IMG/VR virus record: IMGVR_UViG_3300032954_000064
Coordinates: 1 to 25,484 of that record
Reading direction: 5' to 3' (one strand)
Origin: a virus
Length of the DNA: 25,484 bases
The notes beneath the pieces were generated by a model, which saw only the letters and a program-made list of their open reading frames with translations, had not been told where the DNA came from and made no database searches. Of the stretch, positions 7,796 to 13,751 are shown one piece after another (positions within the stretch are counted from its first letter, which is position 1; every line of letters begins with the position of its first letter). A program made the position numbers and the translations under genes.

Positions 7796-7811
7796 GGCAG
7801 TTGGTGGACTC
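7796..7811 (-). repeat. Linker repeat copy C2 with RBS
   Basis: GAGTCCACCAACTGCC on the minus strand; followed by GGAG, the ribosome site of the gene starting at 7786. One mismatch to copy D. Confidence 0.7.
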
Positions 7812-7815
7812 ATGC

Positions 7816-7918
7816 AACCTGTAAGGATTTTTACAGGTTCAGTTTTGATGTTAACGAAACGCGATTCCGTTAACATCAACGGACTTTGTTGTTAACGGAT
7901 GAGCCTCAAGGGTCATCC
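7816..7918 (-). other. Three tandem palindromes between the methyltransferase and Gp37/Gp68-like genes
   Basis: Three successive inverted repeats fill the gap between 7787 and 7937. The first is AACCTGTAA (7816-7824) with TTACAGGTT (7831-7839), 9 bp perfect, 6-nt loop. The second is TTGATGTTAACG (7845-7856) with CGTTAACATCAA (7868-7879), 12 bp perfect, 11-nt loop. The third is GGATGA (7897-7902) with TCATCC (7913-7918) plus two further base pairs. GTTAACG occurs again at 7891-7897. On the minus-strand RNA these make tandem hairpins without U-runs. They may be operators, RNA-processing or stability elements rather than a strong terminator. Confidence 0.6.
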
Positions 7919-7923
7919 GGGGG

Positions 7924-7940
7924 GTTGTTGGACTCGGTTA
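7924..7940 (-). repeat. Linker repeat copy C1 with stop codon
   Basis: TAACCGAGTCCAACAAC on the minus strand, including the TAA stop of the methyltransferase. It matches the copy after the 9339-9662 gene (with one change) and lacks the TGCC end. Confidence 0.7.
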
Positions 7941-9293
7941 AAGAATACGATCGGCGGCAGCGATCCGATAGCCAATCCAACGGACAACGGGAACAGCAAA
8001 GGAATTGCCCAACGCCTTGTAGCGCGGCCCGTCAGCAGCCACGCCGCCCCGGTATGGGATGGCTGTATATCTCCGCGGAAACCCCTGGAGCGCCTCGCAT
8101 TCCTCGGGCGTGAGGCGTCGCACGGCAGAGCGAGCGGCCAGGTAATCTCGACTTGACCCGCCACCAGCCGCACAGAGCGCGCCGATAGAGTCGCCGTCAC
8201 CGTGCATTTCAGGCTGCGCGCCATCGTCGCGCCCGCGCAAGGCGAACGCCACCGCAGGAGCGTGCGCACCAGCCGCCAACGGATGGCACGGGCCGCCTAG
8301 CTTGGGGTTGCTGTAATTGGCCGCGCTGGTGATCTGCGTGGTATCAAACGCAACCGGCACCAGCGGCGTGCCGCGCCCCGTGCCGTCCTCGCTAGCGTCA
8401 AAACCCTCGCCGCTCTGGTTGTTGCCGCCATAGGCGACCGCCTGGACCGTCTGGCGCGCTTCAAGCGTGTAGGCCACGCCGTCGGTTCTCACTCCAACAC
8501 CGTCCGGGCCAGCAGCAGAGTTTTCACTCACAGCTCGCTCTTGAATGGCCGCAATCAACCCGCCATCCAGATCAAAATCCGTACCTAGCCCGCCACCGCC
8601 TGTAGGGCGGCTGCTAATTGTGGGGGCAACGTCTTTCCGCGCTTCTCGGCGCGGCGCAGGATCCCCGCGCAGGCTTTCGCGCTCAAGTAATATCGGGGCG
8701 CGATTTCTCCAGTCTCCAAAATCTGCGATAGCGAACACACGCTTGCGTCTTTGGGCCAGTCCGAAGAATTGCGCGTCCAAACAGCGCCACTCGACCATCC
8801 CTCCAGGCCCGATCGCACAACCGGAACTTCCCCACCCATTTGGTGGTACGTTGAATCCGCTCCCAACCATCTCGCCAACCACCGCAGCAAAGTCGCGTCC
8901 ATTGTTGCTGGAATAGAGGCCGGGGACGTTTTCGATGAGCAGGTATCGCAATCCGCAATGTTGTCGAGCATGTCCAACAAGTCGCATTGCGTCGAAAAAG
9001 AGGCCGCTTCGAGTTGTTGATCCATCAGCATTCTTCAAGCCCTTTCGCTTTCCGGCGATTGACAAGTCCTGGCACGGGAAGCCGCCAACAATCAGGTCAA
9101 TGCGGCCCAAAGAGGCGATCTGCGCCTCCGTGATTTTTGTGATGTCGCCAAGGTTCGGAACATCAGGATAATGATGCGCCAACACCGCCCTGGGGAATGG
9201 TTCGATTTCCGCCACGCCGACGCACTCCCAGCCGAGCGGAAGCCATGCAGCGCTTGCGGCCTCAATACCGCTGAATAGAGACAGGAAGCGCAT
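7938..9293 (-). CDS. C5-cytosine DNA methyltransferase
   Basis: The 451-residue protein transfers a methyl group from SAM to cytosine C5. All main motifs are visible: FSGIEAAS (motif I, residues 7-14), GGFPCQDLSIAGKRKG (motif IV, catalytic Cys74), ENVPG (motif VI, 121-125), QRRKRVF (motif VIII, 181-187) and GNSFAVPVVRWIG (motif X, 429-441). A long, Gly/Ala-rich segment (about 210-390) between motifs VIII and X would hold the target-recognition domain. The ATG overlaps a five-codon leader ORF through TAATG, and no separate ribosome site lies close to it, so translation is probably coupled. No restriction enzyme is adjacent, so it likely protects phage DNA from host restriction (inference). Target sequence cannot be read. 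Confidence 0.95.
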   Translation of the reverse strand: MRFLSLFSGIEAASAAWLPLGWECVGVAEIEPFPRAVLAHHYPDVPNLGDITKITEAQIASLGRIDLIVGGFPCQDLSIAGKRKGLKNADGSTTRSGLFFDAMRLVGHARQHCGLRYLLIENVPGLYSSNNGRDFAAVVGEMVGSGFNVPPNGWGSSGCAIGPGGMVEWRCLDAQFFGLAQRRKRVFAIADFGDWRNRAPILLERESLRGDPAPRREARKDVAPTISSRPTGGGGLGTDFDLDGGLIAAIQERAVSENSAAGPDGVGVRTDGVAYTLEARQTVQAVAYGGNNQSGEGFDASEDGTGRGTPLVPVAFDTTQITSAANYSNPKLGGPCHPLAAGAHAPAVAFALRGRDDGAQPEMHGDGDSIGALCAAGGGSSRDYLAARSAVRRLTPEECEALQGFPRRYTAIPYRGGVAADGPRYKALGNSFAVPVVRWIGYRIAAADRIL

Positions 9294-9310
9294 TAGCGGT
9301 TGGTTCCCAT
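9293..9310 (-). CDS. Five-codon leader ORF (MGTNR) coupled to the methyltransferase
   Basis: On the minus strand CCCGGAG is followed by ATG GGA ACC AAC CGC TAA, and the last two bases plus the next form TAATG, the methyltransferase start. MGTN is identical to the first four codons and ribosome site of the following upstream gene (9339-9662, MGTNYY). It therefore looks like a duplicated translation start used as a re-initiation leader. Too short to be a functional protein. Confidence 0.5.
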   Translation of the reverse strand: MGTNR

Positions 9311-9315
9311 TTCAT

Positions 9316-9341
9316 CTCCGGGCAGTTGTTGAACTCGGTTA
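9316..9341 (-). repeat. Linker repeat copy B with stop codon and RBS
   Basis: On the minus strand TAACCGAGTTCAACAACTGC is followed by CCGGAG, covering the stop of the 9339-9662 gene and the ribosome site of the MGTNR leader. Confidence 0.7.
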
Positions 9342-9662
9342 AGAAAATTCGTACGGGCAGAGATCATACGATCCCTTCCCTGGCGTAGTTTTGTCGTCGT
9401 AGCCTTCATGACGCCGCCATCCTTCGCGCCGCACGGTGATGACCAAAAGCATCTCTTCGGGTGTCACCTTGCGGCCATATTCGTCGCGGATTTCAGTTTT
9501 TGGCTGCGACCACGAATGGACCCAATCATCAAGCTCACGGCGCAATTCATCGACATGCAGAGAGAACGCCCAGCCCGAGCTGCTCTTGCCGATATGCACG
9601 GGCGCATCACTTCGACCGCAGCAATCGCAAACATTTTCGTGCAGGTAATAGTTGGTTCCCAT
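9339..9662 (-). CDS. Conserved small phage protein with N-terminal CxC-C motif
   Basis: I chose the ATG at 9662 because CCGGAG lies 6-11 nt upstream and the protein then begins MGTNYYLHENVCDCCGRSDA. The longer in-frame extension to 10256 is only the antisense of the 9766 gene and should be ignored. The 107 residues contain VCDCCGRSD (Cys 12, 14, 15), HIGKSSSGWAFSLHVDELRRELDDW, and end SYDLCPYEFS. I recall this as a small protein widespread in phages; the cysteines and HIGKSS may be part of a metal-binding fold. Its function is unknown. It is the first gene of the minus-strand cassette, downstream of the promoter at 9737-9709. Confidence 0.8.
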   Translation of the reverse strand: MGTNYYLHENVCDCCGRSDAPVHIGKSSSGWAFSLHVDELRRELDDWVHSWSQPKTEIRDEYGRKVTPEEMLLVITVRREGWRRHEGYDDKTTPGKGSYDLCPYEFS

Positions 9663-9671
9663 TTCGTCTCC

Positions 9672-9684
9672 GGCAGTTGGTGGA
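9672..9684 (-). repeat. Linker repeat copy A
   Basis: TCCACCAACTGCC on the minus strand followed by GGAG (9671-9668), ahead of the MGTNYY start. It is the copy just inside the promoter. Confidence 0.6.
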
Positions 9685-9708
9685 TGCCGGGAAAACCGGC
9701 GACGATCC

Positions 9709-9733
9709 CTTGTAATCTGCCGCTTGTAATCTG
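9709..9733 (-). repeat. Direct repeat CAGATTACAAG x2 (candidate operator)
   Basis: CTTGTAATCTG occurs at 9709-9719 and again at 9723-9733 (plus strand), 14 bp apart. It lies between divergent genes and overlaps the minus-strand promoter, the usual place for an operator. Half-sites separated by about 1.3 helical turns would be on different faces of the helix. Confidence 0.55.
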
Positions 9734-9737
9734 TCAA
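9709..9737 (-). promoter_or_regulatory. Sigma70-like promoter for the minus-strand cassette
   Basis: On the minus strand TTGACA (9737-9732) is separated by exactly 17 nt from TACAAG (9714-9709), a perfect -35 and a 4/6 -10. Transcription would start near 9702 and give a leader of about 40 nt before the ATG at 9662. The CAGATTACAAG repeat overlaps both boxes. Confidence 0.6.
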
Positions 9738-9765
9738 ACTCTGTGCCAAAAAACACGCAAATAAC

Positions 9766-10404
9766 ATGTGCGAGATTATGAAGCTAGGATACATGAGAGA
9801 GGCGGCAGGGTTGCCCGCCCGCAAGGCGCAGGAAGAGGCGCTGCGTTCGGCCGGCATCGAGAGCTTCGGGGAAGAGGCGCCGGTTTGGCTCGACCTAAAC
9901 CCCAAGCGCCGGAAGAAGGCGGCTGCTCCCGATCCCCTACCGGAGCTGGCCGAGGCATTGCGCGCCATGCGCCCGGGTGACGAGCTTGTGGTGGCAAACC
10001 CCGCCGTTCTTGGCGGCTCGCGCGGCGCGGTCTTTGAGGTGTTGCAGGCCATTGGGCGGCGCCAGGGGGCGGTGTTCGACGCCAGCACCGGCCAGACTAT
10101 CCCCTGGCACCCAGAGGCTCTGGCGCTGCTGGATTTCTGCGCCCGGGCCGAGACGCTGACCCGGAGTTTTGCGCTCACGAAGGCGCGCAAGCGGCGCGCA
10201 GAGCTTGGCCGTACCGGCGGACCTGCGGTGAAGCTCGACAAGGAGAAAGACCCCAAGGCTTACGCCGCCGCGCTAAAAATCTGGCTGAATCTCGATCTTA
10301 CCGGCAACCAAGCTGCCGCGAAGATCGGCGTCAGCGTCTCCACCTGCTACCGGTATCTGCCGAACCGGGAAGCGCCAATTTTTGGAAGGAAGTCAAAACC
10401 ATGA
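9766..10404 (+). CDS. Serine-recombinase/resolvase-like protein lacking catalytic residues
   Basis: The 212-residue protein has the resolvase layout: GYMREAAG at the N terminus (compare GYARVS in resolvases), a PGDELVVANPAVLGGSRG segment (compare LDRLGRD), helices with SFALTKARKRRAELGRTGGPAVKL, and a C-terminal HTH (GNQAAAKIGVSVSTCYRYLPN, 180-200). Read against gamma-delta resolvase, Arg8 is kept (R11 here), but Ser10 is Ala13 and Asp67, Arg68 and Arg71 appear as Ala, Val and Gly (residues 80, 81, 84). The enzyme should therefore not cut DNA; a DNA-binding regulator is more plausible. It is divergent to the minus-strand cassette. ATG 9766 or the in-frame ATG at 9778 (MKLGYM) could start it; neither has a strong ribosome site. 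Confidence 0.75.
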   Translation: MCEIMKLGYMREAAGLPARKAQEEALRSAGIESFGEEAPVWLDLNPKRRKKAAAPDPLPELAEALRAMRPGDELVVANPAVLGGSRGAVFEVLQAIGRRQGAVFDASTGQTIPWHPEALALLDFCARAETLTRSFALTKARKRRAELGRTGGPAVKLDKEKDPKAYAAALKIWLNLDLTGNQAAAKIGVSVSTCYRYLPNREAPIFGRKSKP

Positions 10405-10616
10405 GCAACACATTCACGGTTGATGAGACTGTAGCAATCATACGCAAGGCTCGGCTCGGAGCTTTGCGCAATGCGCTGAACCTGAGGGATCACGAGGATG
10501 TTCAGGCGCCCGTCGGGCACAGCGCGTGGGGCGAGGCGTATCAAGACGGATGGATTGCCGGCGCGCAAGCCTACAGAGACGCCATTCAAAAGCTGATAGA
10601 CGAGGCAAGCAAATGA
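10401..10616 (+). CDS. Hypothetical small phage protein (71 aa)
   Basis: The ATG overlaps the previous stop (ATGA) and GGAAGG lies about 11 nt upstream. The product is helical and mixed-charge (VDETVAIIRKARLGALRNAL, then AWGEAYQDGWIAGAQAYRDAIQKLIDEASK). No motif is recognised. The stop overlaps the next start in ATGA, so the four genes 9766-11172 are probably one translation-coupled unit. Confidence 0.6.
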   Translation: MSNTFTVDETVAIIRKARLGALRNALNLRDHEDVQAPVGHSAWGEAYQDGWIAGAQAYRDAIQKLIDEASK

Positions 10617-10936
10617 GCCGCAGAGACGGAACGCGAAACGGCTATATCGTCAATCCTCAGAGGTTCTTTGCCGTCCACGGTGAGCGCCTGATGAAGATCA
10701 AGCGCCCATGTATGTTTTGCGGGCTGCCGCAGGATGCCCACGAAATGCCTAAGCACCTCGATGGCGAGCACCCTGGCGCTTTCTACAGCGACAAGAAGGC
10801 GTATCGCGCCGAGTTACTAAGATGCGAGCCAATGCGGGAGGCGCGCGGAATCAAGACCCCGAAATGCCGTACTTGCGGCAAGCCGTTTGAAACACGCCAA
10901 CAGGTTGATGACCATGAAAGGATGGCCCACAAATGA
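10613..10936 (+). CDS. Small protein with two C2H2-type zinc-finger motifs
   Basis: I chose the ATG at 10613 because it overlaps the previous stop (ATGA); a longer frame from 10526 overlaps the preceding gene. Two zinc-binding sites are visible in 107 residues. The first is C33-x2-C36-x11-H48-x4-H53 (CMFCGLPQDAH, then KHLDGEH). The second is C85-x2-C88-x12-H101-x4-H106 (CRTCGKPF, then DDHERMAH). The spacing fits classical C2H2 fingers, uncommon in bacterial phages. Binding to DNA, RNA or protein is possible. The function remains unknown. Confidence 0.7.
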   Translation: MSRRDGTRNGYIVNPQRFFAVHGERLMKIKRPCMFCGLPQDAHEMPKHLDGEHPGAFYSDKKAYRAELLRCEPMREARGIKTPKCRTCGKPFETRQQVDDHERMAHK

Positions 10937-11172
10937 GCGCATCATGCCTAGAATGTGCCAAGGCCGAATGGCAACGCACCAAATCCGGCTCATTACACCC
11001 AAGCGGTGCCGGGCGGTGCCGGTGGCAATTCCGGTCTCCCGCAATACCCAAGGCGTTTTATTATTGGGGCGTCGAAAAGCGCGAGGCACCGTCGCCGCAT
11101 GGCGGACATATCAGCCGCAAGACCCCGCACACAGACTGCCCACTTTTCCACGCAAAGGAAGCCACCCCATGA
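10933..11172 (+). CDS. Small Cys-containing phage protein
   Basis: ATGA overlap with the previous gene; 79 residues. The N terminus SCLECAKAEWQRTKSGSLHPSGAGRCRW has a CxxC pair (Cys 5, 8) and a further Cys 29, a pattern I recall in small phage proteins. The C terminus has HTDCPLFHAKEATP (Cys 69). The four cysteines could hold one zinc. A longer frame from 10887 in another reading is a shadow. The stop overlaps the next start (ATGA). Confidence 0.62.
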   Translation: MSASCLECAKAEWQRTKSGSLHPSGAGRCRWQFRSPAIPKAFYYWGVEKREAPSPHGGHISRKTPHTDCPLFHAKEATP

Positions 11173-11654
11173 GCGCAGTTAACCTAACCCAAGTCAAAAC
11201 CCGCATTATCCAGCCGATGCTTAACCTGCTGCCGTCCGTGTGGAACAACCAGGCGGCGTGTAATCTTCTGGCGTATACGTTCTTGGCCGAGAGCGGCGGC
11301 GGGCAGTTTATCGCCCAGATCGGCGGCGGGCCGGCAATCGGCCCGTTCCAGATGGAGACTGCCACGCACGACGACTGCTGGACGAATTACTTGTCGTTCA
11401 ACCCTGAGCTGGCGCGTGTTGGGCGGTTGCTCGCTTGCGGCGGCGTGCCGAGCGCACCGCAGATGGCGGGGAATTGGAGCTATGCGGCGTTTATGGCGCG
11501 GGTGCGTTATATCCGTAGCCCCCTGGCGTTGCCTGCAGCTGGGGATGCGGTTGGCATTGTCACCGCATGGAAAAATATTTACAACACCGCAGGCGGCGCC
11601 GGGGTTATCGACGCCGCCCACATTGCGCTGGCCGAACAGGCTATCGCGGCTTAG
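11169..11654 (+). CDS. Putative lysozyme-like endolysin
   Basis: I chose the ATG at 11169, which overlaps the previous stop; a longer frame from 10887 runs through the preceding gene. The 161-residue protein contains LLAYTFLAESGGGQF (Glu41) and GPAIGPFQMETATHDD (about 54-70). The spacing of Glu-Ser and GPFQM resembles the catalytic region of lysozyme-like lytic enzymes (ES followed by GLxQI). The rest has AAFMARVRYIRSPLALP and AVGIVTAWKNIYNTAGGAG, the latter resembling a transglycosylase tail. It would cleave peptidoglycan at lysis. The 3' end overlaps a convergent minus-strand gene by 14 nt. I regard the activity as likely but unproven. Confidence 0.55.
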   Translation: MSAVNLTQVKTRIIQPMLNLLPSVWNNQAACNLLAYTFLAESGGGQFIAQIGGGPAIGPFQMETATHDDCWTNYLSFNPELARVGRLLACGGVPSAPQMAGNWSYAAFMARVRYIRSPLALPAAGDAVGIVTAWKNIYNTAGGAGVIDAAHIALAEQAIAA

Positions 11655-11796
11655 CCTGCACCTCAGCCAGATCCACAATCTCCGCGCTGCGTTTCTCGAC
11701 GCGGCGCGTATTTTTGTCCCGTATCTCGCGCAGGATCGTCTCGCGCTCGATCATGGGCAGCGCGGCGAGTTGGGCGAGGGTCATGTTGGGGTTCAT
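11641..11796 (-). CDS. Small hypothetical protein (51 aa), last gene of the eight-gene operon
   Basis: ATG at 11796 preceded by AAAGGAG, a near-ideal ribosome site at 8 nt; the start overlaps the previous stop (ATGA). The product MNPNMTLAQLAALPMIERET continues with ILREIRDKNTRRVEKRSAEI and VDLAEVQAKPR, a basic, helical and probably soluble protein. The last 14 nt overlap the end of the convergent endolysin gene. No function is recognised. Confidence 0.7.
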   Translation of the reverse strand: MNPNMTLAQLAALPMIERETILREIRDKNTRRVEKRSAEIVDLAEVQAKPR

Positions 11797-12104
11797 GGCT
11801 TCTCTCCTTTCGGCGATGTCTCGGCGTCGATCATGCGCTGGATGGATGCGTAAAGGTCGTCATCGTCCAGTTCATAGCGGTTTTGCCATTTTATTTCGGC
11901 CTGCAAAGCCGCCAACGCCTCCCTCAACGCCTCCACCCGCACCTCCTTGGCGATGCGGGCGGCTTCGGCGGCGATCATGCGTTTCAGGACGGGCCACAGA
12001 TAATCACAAATCAGGAAGTCCATGCTTCCCTCGTTGTTCTCCCAATGGTCGATTGCGGCAATGACCTCTTGTTGCAGCCGCGCTGCCGTTAATGCCTCAG
12101 TCAT
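11793..12104 (-). CDS. Hypothetical protein (103 aa)
   Basis: The ATG at 12104 overlaps the previous gene by 8 nt. The product is helical: MTEALTAARLQQEVIAAIDH, then FLICDYLWPVLKRMIAAEAARIAKE and an Ala/Glu-rich helix (REALAALQAEIKWQ), with an acidic stretch (ELDDDDLYASI). No conserved motif is known to me. It belongs to the minus-strand early-gene string. Confidence 0.6.
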   Translation of the reverse strand: MTEALTAARLQQEVIAAIDHWENNEGSMDFLICDYLWPVLKRMIAAEAARIAKEVRVEALREALAALQAEIKWQNRYELDDDDLYASIQRMIDAETSPKGEKP

Positions 12105-12888
12105 GACGGATCACCTTAAGCGGCTGGGCGGGGATGATGGTGAAGCCTGCGGCGTCGAGCGCGATCAGCAGTCCTTGCCGAAGACCTTTGTCATACGGAT
12201 CATCAGATTCATCCACGCTTCGCATCTGGTATTCACCTTCGCGGCGCAGGGAGTTTAGCGCTTGCTCGGCTTTCCTGGCCCGTTCCTTACAGTGGGCTAC
12301 GTCATCACCAAGGCGCCTCGTGGCATCAGCGACTTGCTCGGCAAACTGGGGCGCCAACAATTCGCGGGCGCGGCGGCCGAGTGCCGCAAGCTCTTGCTGC
12401 CAGACTTGTGCAGGGATCATGCCGATAGACGCCAGCAATTTTCGCCCCAACTCCTCATCAGTAGGCGCGGGGCTTCCACCCGCCGCAGGCTGCGAATCGT
12501 CAATAACGGGGCGGGTGTCGCGCCGGTTATCAGTGCCCTCTACCATCGGCGGGGAAGCGCCCGCCTGCCCTGATTCTTCGATTGCGCCGGGGAGGAGGTT
12601 AGTCAGAGGATGCCATCCGTGCGAACCGTCCTGGAACATAAGATACGCGCGGTTTCCATCAAGCTCCAGAATGACCGGAGGCCGAACATCATTAAAGAAC
12701 ATTCGATACCGCTTCCCAACCTCAAACGCTGGCTTCTCCTGTGCTGCGCTGCGCTTCTCCAACGCCTCAAGCTGCCGGTTCGCAGCGGCGGCGTAGAAGT
12801 GGGCGAAGAACACATAGCTGGCGTCGTTCGTTTTCACCCACGCTCTGTAAGCCGCCTCAATCGTCGCCTCGTCAAACTCGATCTTCAT
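12097..12888 (-). CDS. Hypothetical protein (263 aa) with possible SH3-like N-terminal half
   Basis: The ATG at 12888 overlaps the previous stop by ATGA, with AAGGAG upstream. Residues 1-50 are helical (FDEATIEAAYRAWVKTNDASYVFFAHFYAAA). About 55-95 is a beta-rich segment (FEVGKRYRMFFNDVRPPVILELDGNRAYLMF) like small barrel folds. A Pro/Gly linker (about 110-140) leads to a C-terminal helical part (AALGRRARELLAPQFAEQ, CKERARKAEQALNSLRREGEYQ). No catalytic motif is seen. A role in early host takeover is possible by position only. Confidence 0.6.
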   Translation of the reverse strand: MKIEFDEATIEAAYRAWVKTNDASYVFFAHFYAAAANRQLEALEKRSAAQEKPAFEVGKRYRMFFNDVRPPVILELDGNRAYLMFQDGSHGWHPLTNLLPGAIEESGQAGASPPMVEGTDNRRDTRPVIDDSQPAAGGSPAPTDEELGRKLLASIGMIPAQVWQQELAALGRRARELLAPQFAEQVADATRRLGDDVAHCKERARKAEQALNSLRREGEYQMRSVDESDDPYDKGLRQGLLIALDAAGFTIIPAQPLKVIRHD

Positions 12889-12998
12889 TTCTCGTCTCCT
12901 TTCGGTTCATCGCCAGGCGCCCATGCGGCGCGTTTCTTGGCGTGCATTTTATCGCGCAGCCGCTCGATCTCGTGGATCAGGGTGGTTATTTCGTCCAT
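12885..12998 (-). CDS. Very small basic coiled protein (37 aa)
   Basis: MDEITTLIHEIERLRDKMHA continues with KKRAAWAPGDEPKGDEK. The start overlaps the previous stop in TGATG and its own stop overlaps the next start in ATGA. A longer frame to 13253 is a shadow. The N-terminal half is an amphipathic helix, the C-terminal half is basic and polar. The tight overlaps on both sides are the main support for it being a gene. Confidence 0.55.
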   Translation of the reverse strand: MDEITTLIHEIERLRDKMHAKKRAAWAPGDEPKGDEK

Positions 12999-13228
12999 CA
13001 CAACACCACCACCACCACAACAACCATAACACACACCACCAATGCCGCCGCCACAAACCACCCGGCCATATCCAGCGCTGTCACAGTACGTCCGGCATAC
13101 ACGCCATACCGCGCGGCGGGAATGGACGCGGCGATGACGTGCAGCAGCCAGTCCAGCACCATGGGGATAGCGACCAGGATCGCGCCGGATACCAACGGAT
13201 GGGCGTCGAGGAATTGCCACCAGGTCAT
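12998..13228 (-). CDS. Small membrane protein with poly-valine tail
   Basis: The ATG at 13228 forms TAATG with the previous stop, with GGGAG upstream. The 76-residue product has one hydrophobic segment at residues 14-34 (SGAILVAIPMVLDWLLHVIAA) and a second at the C terminus (MAGWFVAAALVVCVMVVVVVVVL). The final valines come from a GTG microsatellite (about 13000-13046 on the plus strand, CACCACCACC). Two-helix size and position are compatible with a holin-like or superinfection-exclusion membrane protein. No family is recognised. Confidence 0.6.
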   Translation of the reverse strand: MTWWQFLDAHPLVSGAILVAIPMVLDWLLHVIAASIPAARYGVYAGRTVTALDMAGWFVAAALVVCVMVVVVVVVL

Positions 13229-13434
13229 TATACGTCTCCCAGCCCAGCAGCAACCCGCCGCAGTTTTACCCGTTCCGCAGCAGCGCGCATAAGCAGTTCC
13301 AGCGCCGCGCGCTCCATCGGACTGAAATCGTCCGGCGCGTGCATCTGAGCGATTGTCAGGTCACGCTCGAACGCTTCGGCGTCTTCCAGTGCCTCATCGG
13401 CATAGATTTCGGCGATCATGGCGGCAGCGGTCAC
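13228..13434 (-). CDS. Hypothetical protein (68 aa)
   Basis: GTG start at 13434 overlapping the previous stop (GTGA). The acidic, helical product (MTAAAMIAEIYADEALEDAEAFER, then MHAPDDFSPMERAALELLMRAAAERVKLRR) has no motif. The tight junctions with both neighbours support expression. Function unknown. Confidence 0.6.
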   Translation of the reverse strand: MTAAAMIAEIYADEALEDAEAFERDLTIAQMHAPDDFSPMERAALELLMRAAAERVKLRRVAAGLGDV

Positions 13435-13751
13435 AGCCCTAAGCTCCTATCCTTGCGTTCCTCGCGCGCCATGTCGGACCACGTATCCTCGGACTCGCAG
13501 ACGTATTCATGCTCGGCTTCGACCACACATTCAGCCACATCATCCACGCGCGGGATGCAGCAATCGTGCATAACATCCGTGACGGCCTGGAGCAGTGCTT
13601 CCTGTTTGTCGAAGGTATAGCGGAAGTTAAGCCGCCCAAGCTCGGTGTAAACCTGCTTCACGAACTCGGCGGCTTTCTCGTGGATAAGACCGAACGTCTC
13701 AATGTCGGCATCGCGTAGGCGTTCGGTGTTGGGTTTGCGGTAGGGGCGCAT
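13431..13751 (-). CDS. Hypothetical protein (106 aa)
   Basis: The ATG at 13751 overlaps the previous TAA (TAATG) and is preceded by AAGGAGG, a full Shine-Dalgarno. The product has polar helices (RLRDADIETFGLIHEKAAEFVKQVY) and several Cys/acidic residues (DVMHDCCIPRVDDVAECVVEAEHEYVCESED), which might bind a metal. No known family is recalled. Confidence 0.62.
   Translation of the reverse strand: MRPYRKPNTERLRDADIETFGLIHEKAAEFVKQVYTELGRLNFRYTFDKQEALLQAVTDVMHDCCIPRVDDVAECVVEAEHEYVCESEDTWSDMAREERKDRSLGL

Noticed and set aside
7787-7879. N-terminal extension of the Gp37/Gp68-like protein
   Set aside because: It is made of palindromic DNA; the ATG at 7786 has a proper ribosome site and matches the family start.
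9663-10256. Long minus-strand extension of the 9339-9662 ORF (305 aa)
   Set aside because: It is antisense to the resolvase-like gene and rich in Ser/Ala/Arg; the ATG at 9662 has the ribosome site and the MGTNYY start.
9766-10404. Active serine recombinase or integrase
   Set aside because: The catalytic Ser and most active-site Arg/Asp residues are absent, and no large recombinase domain is present.
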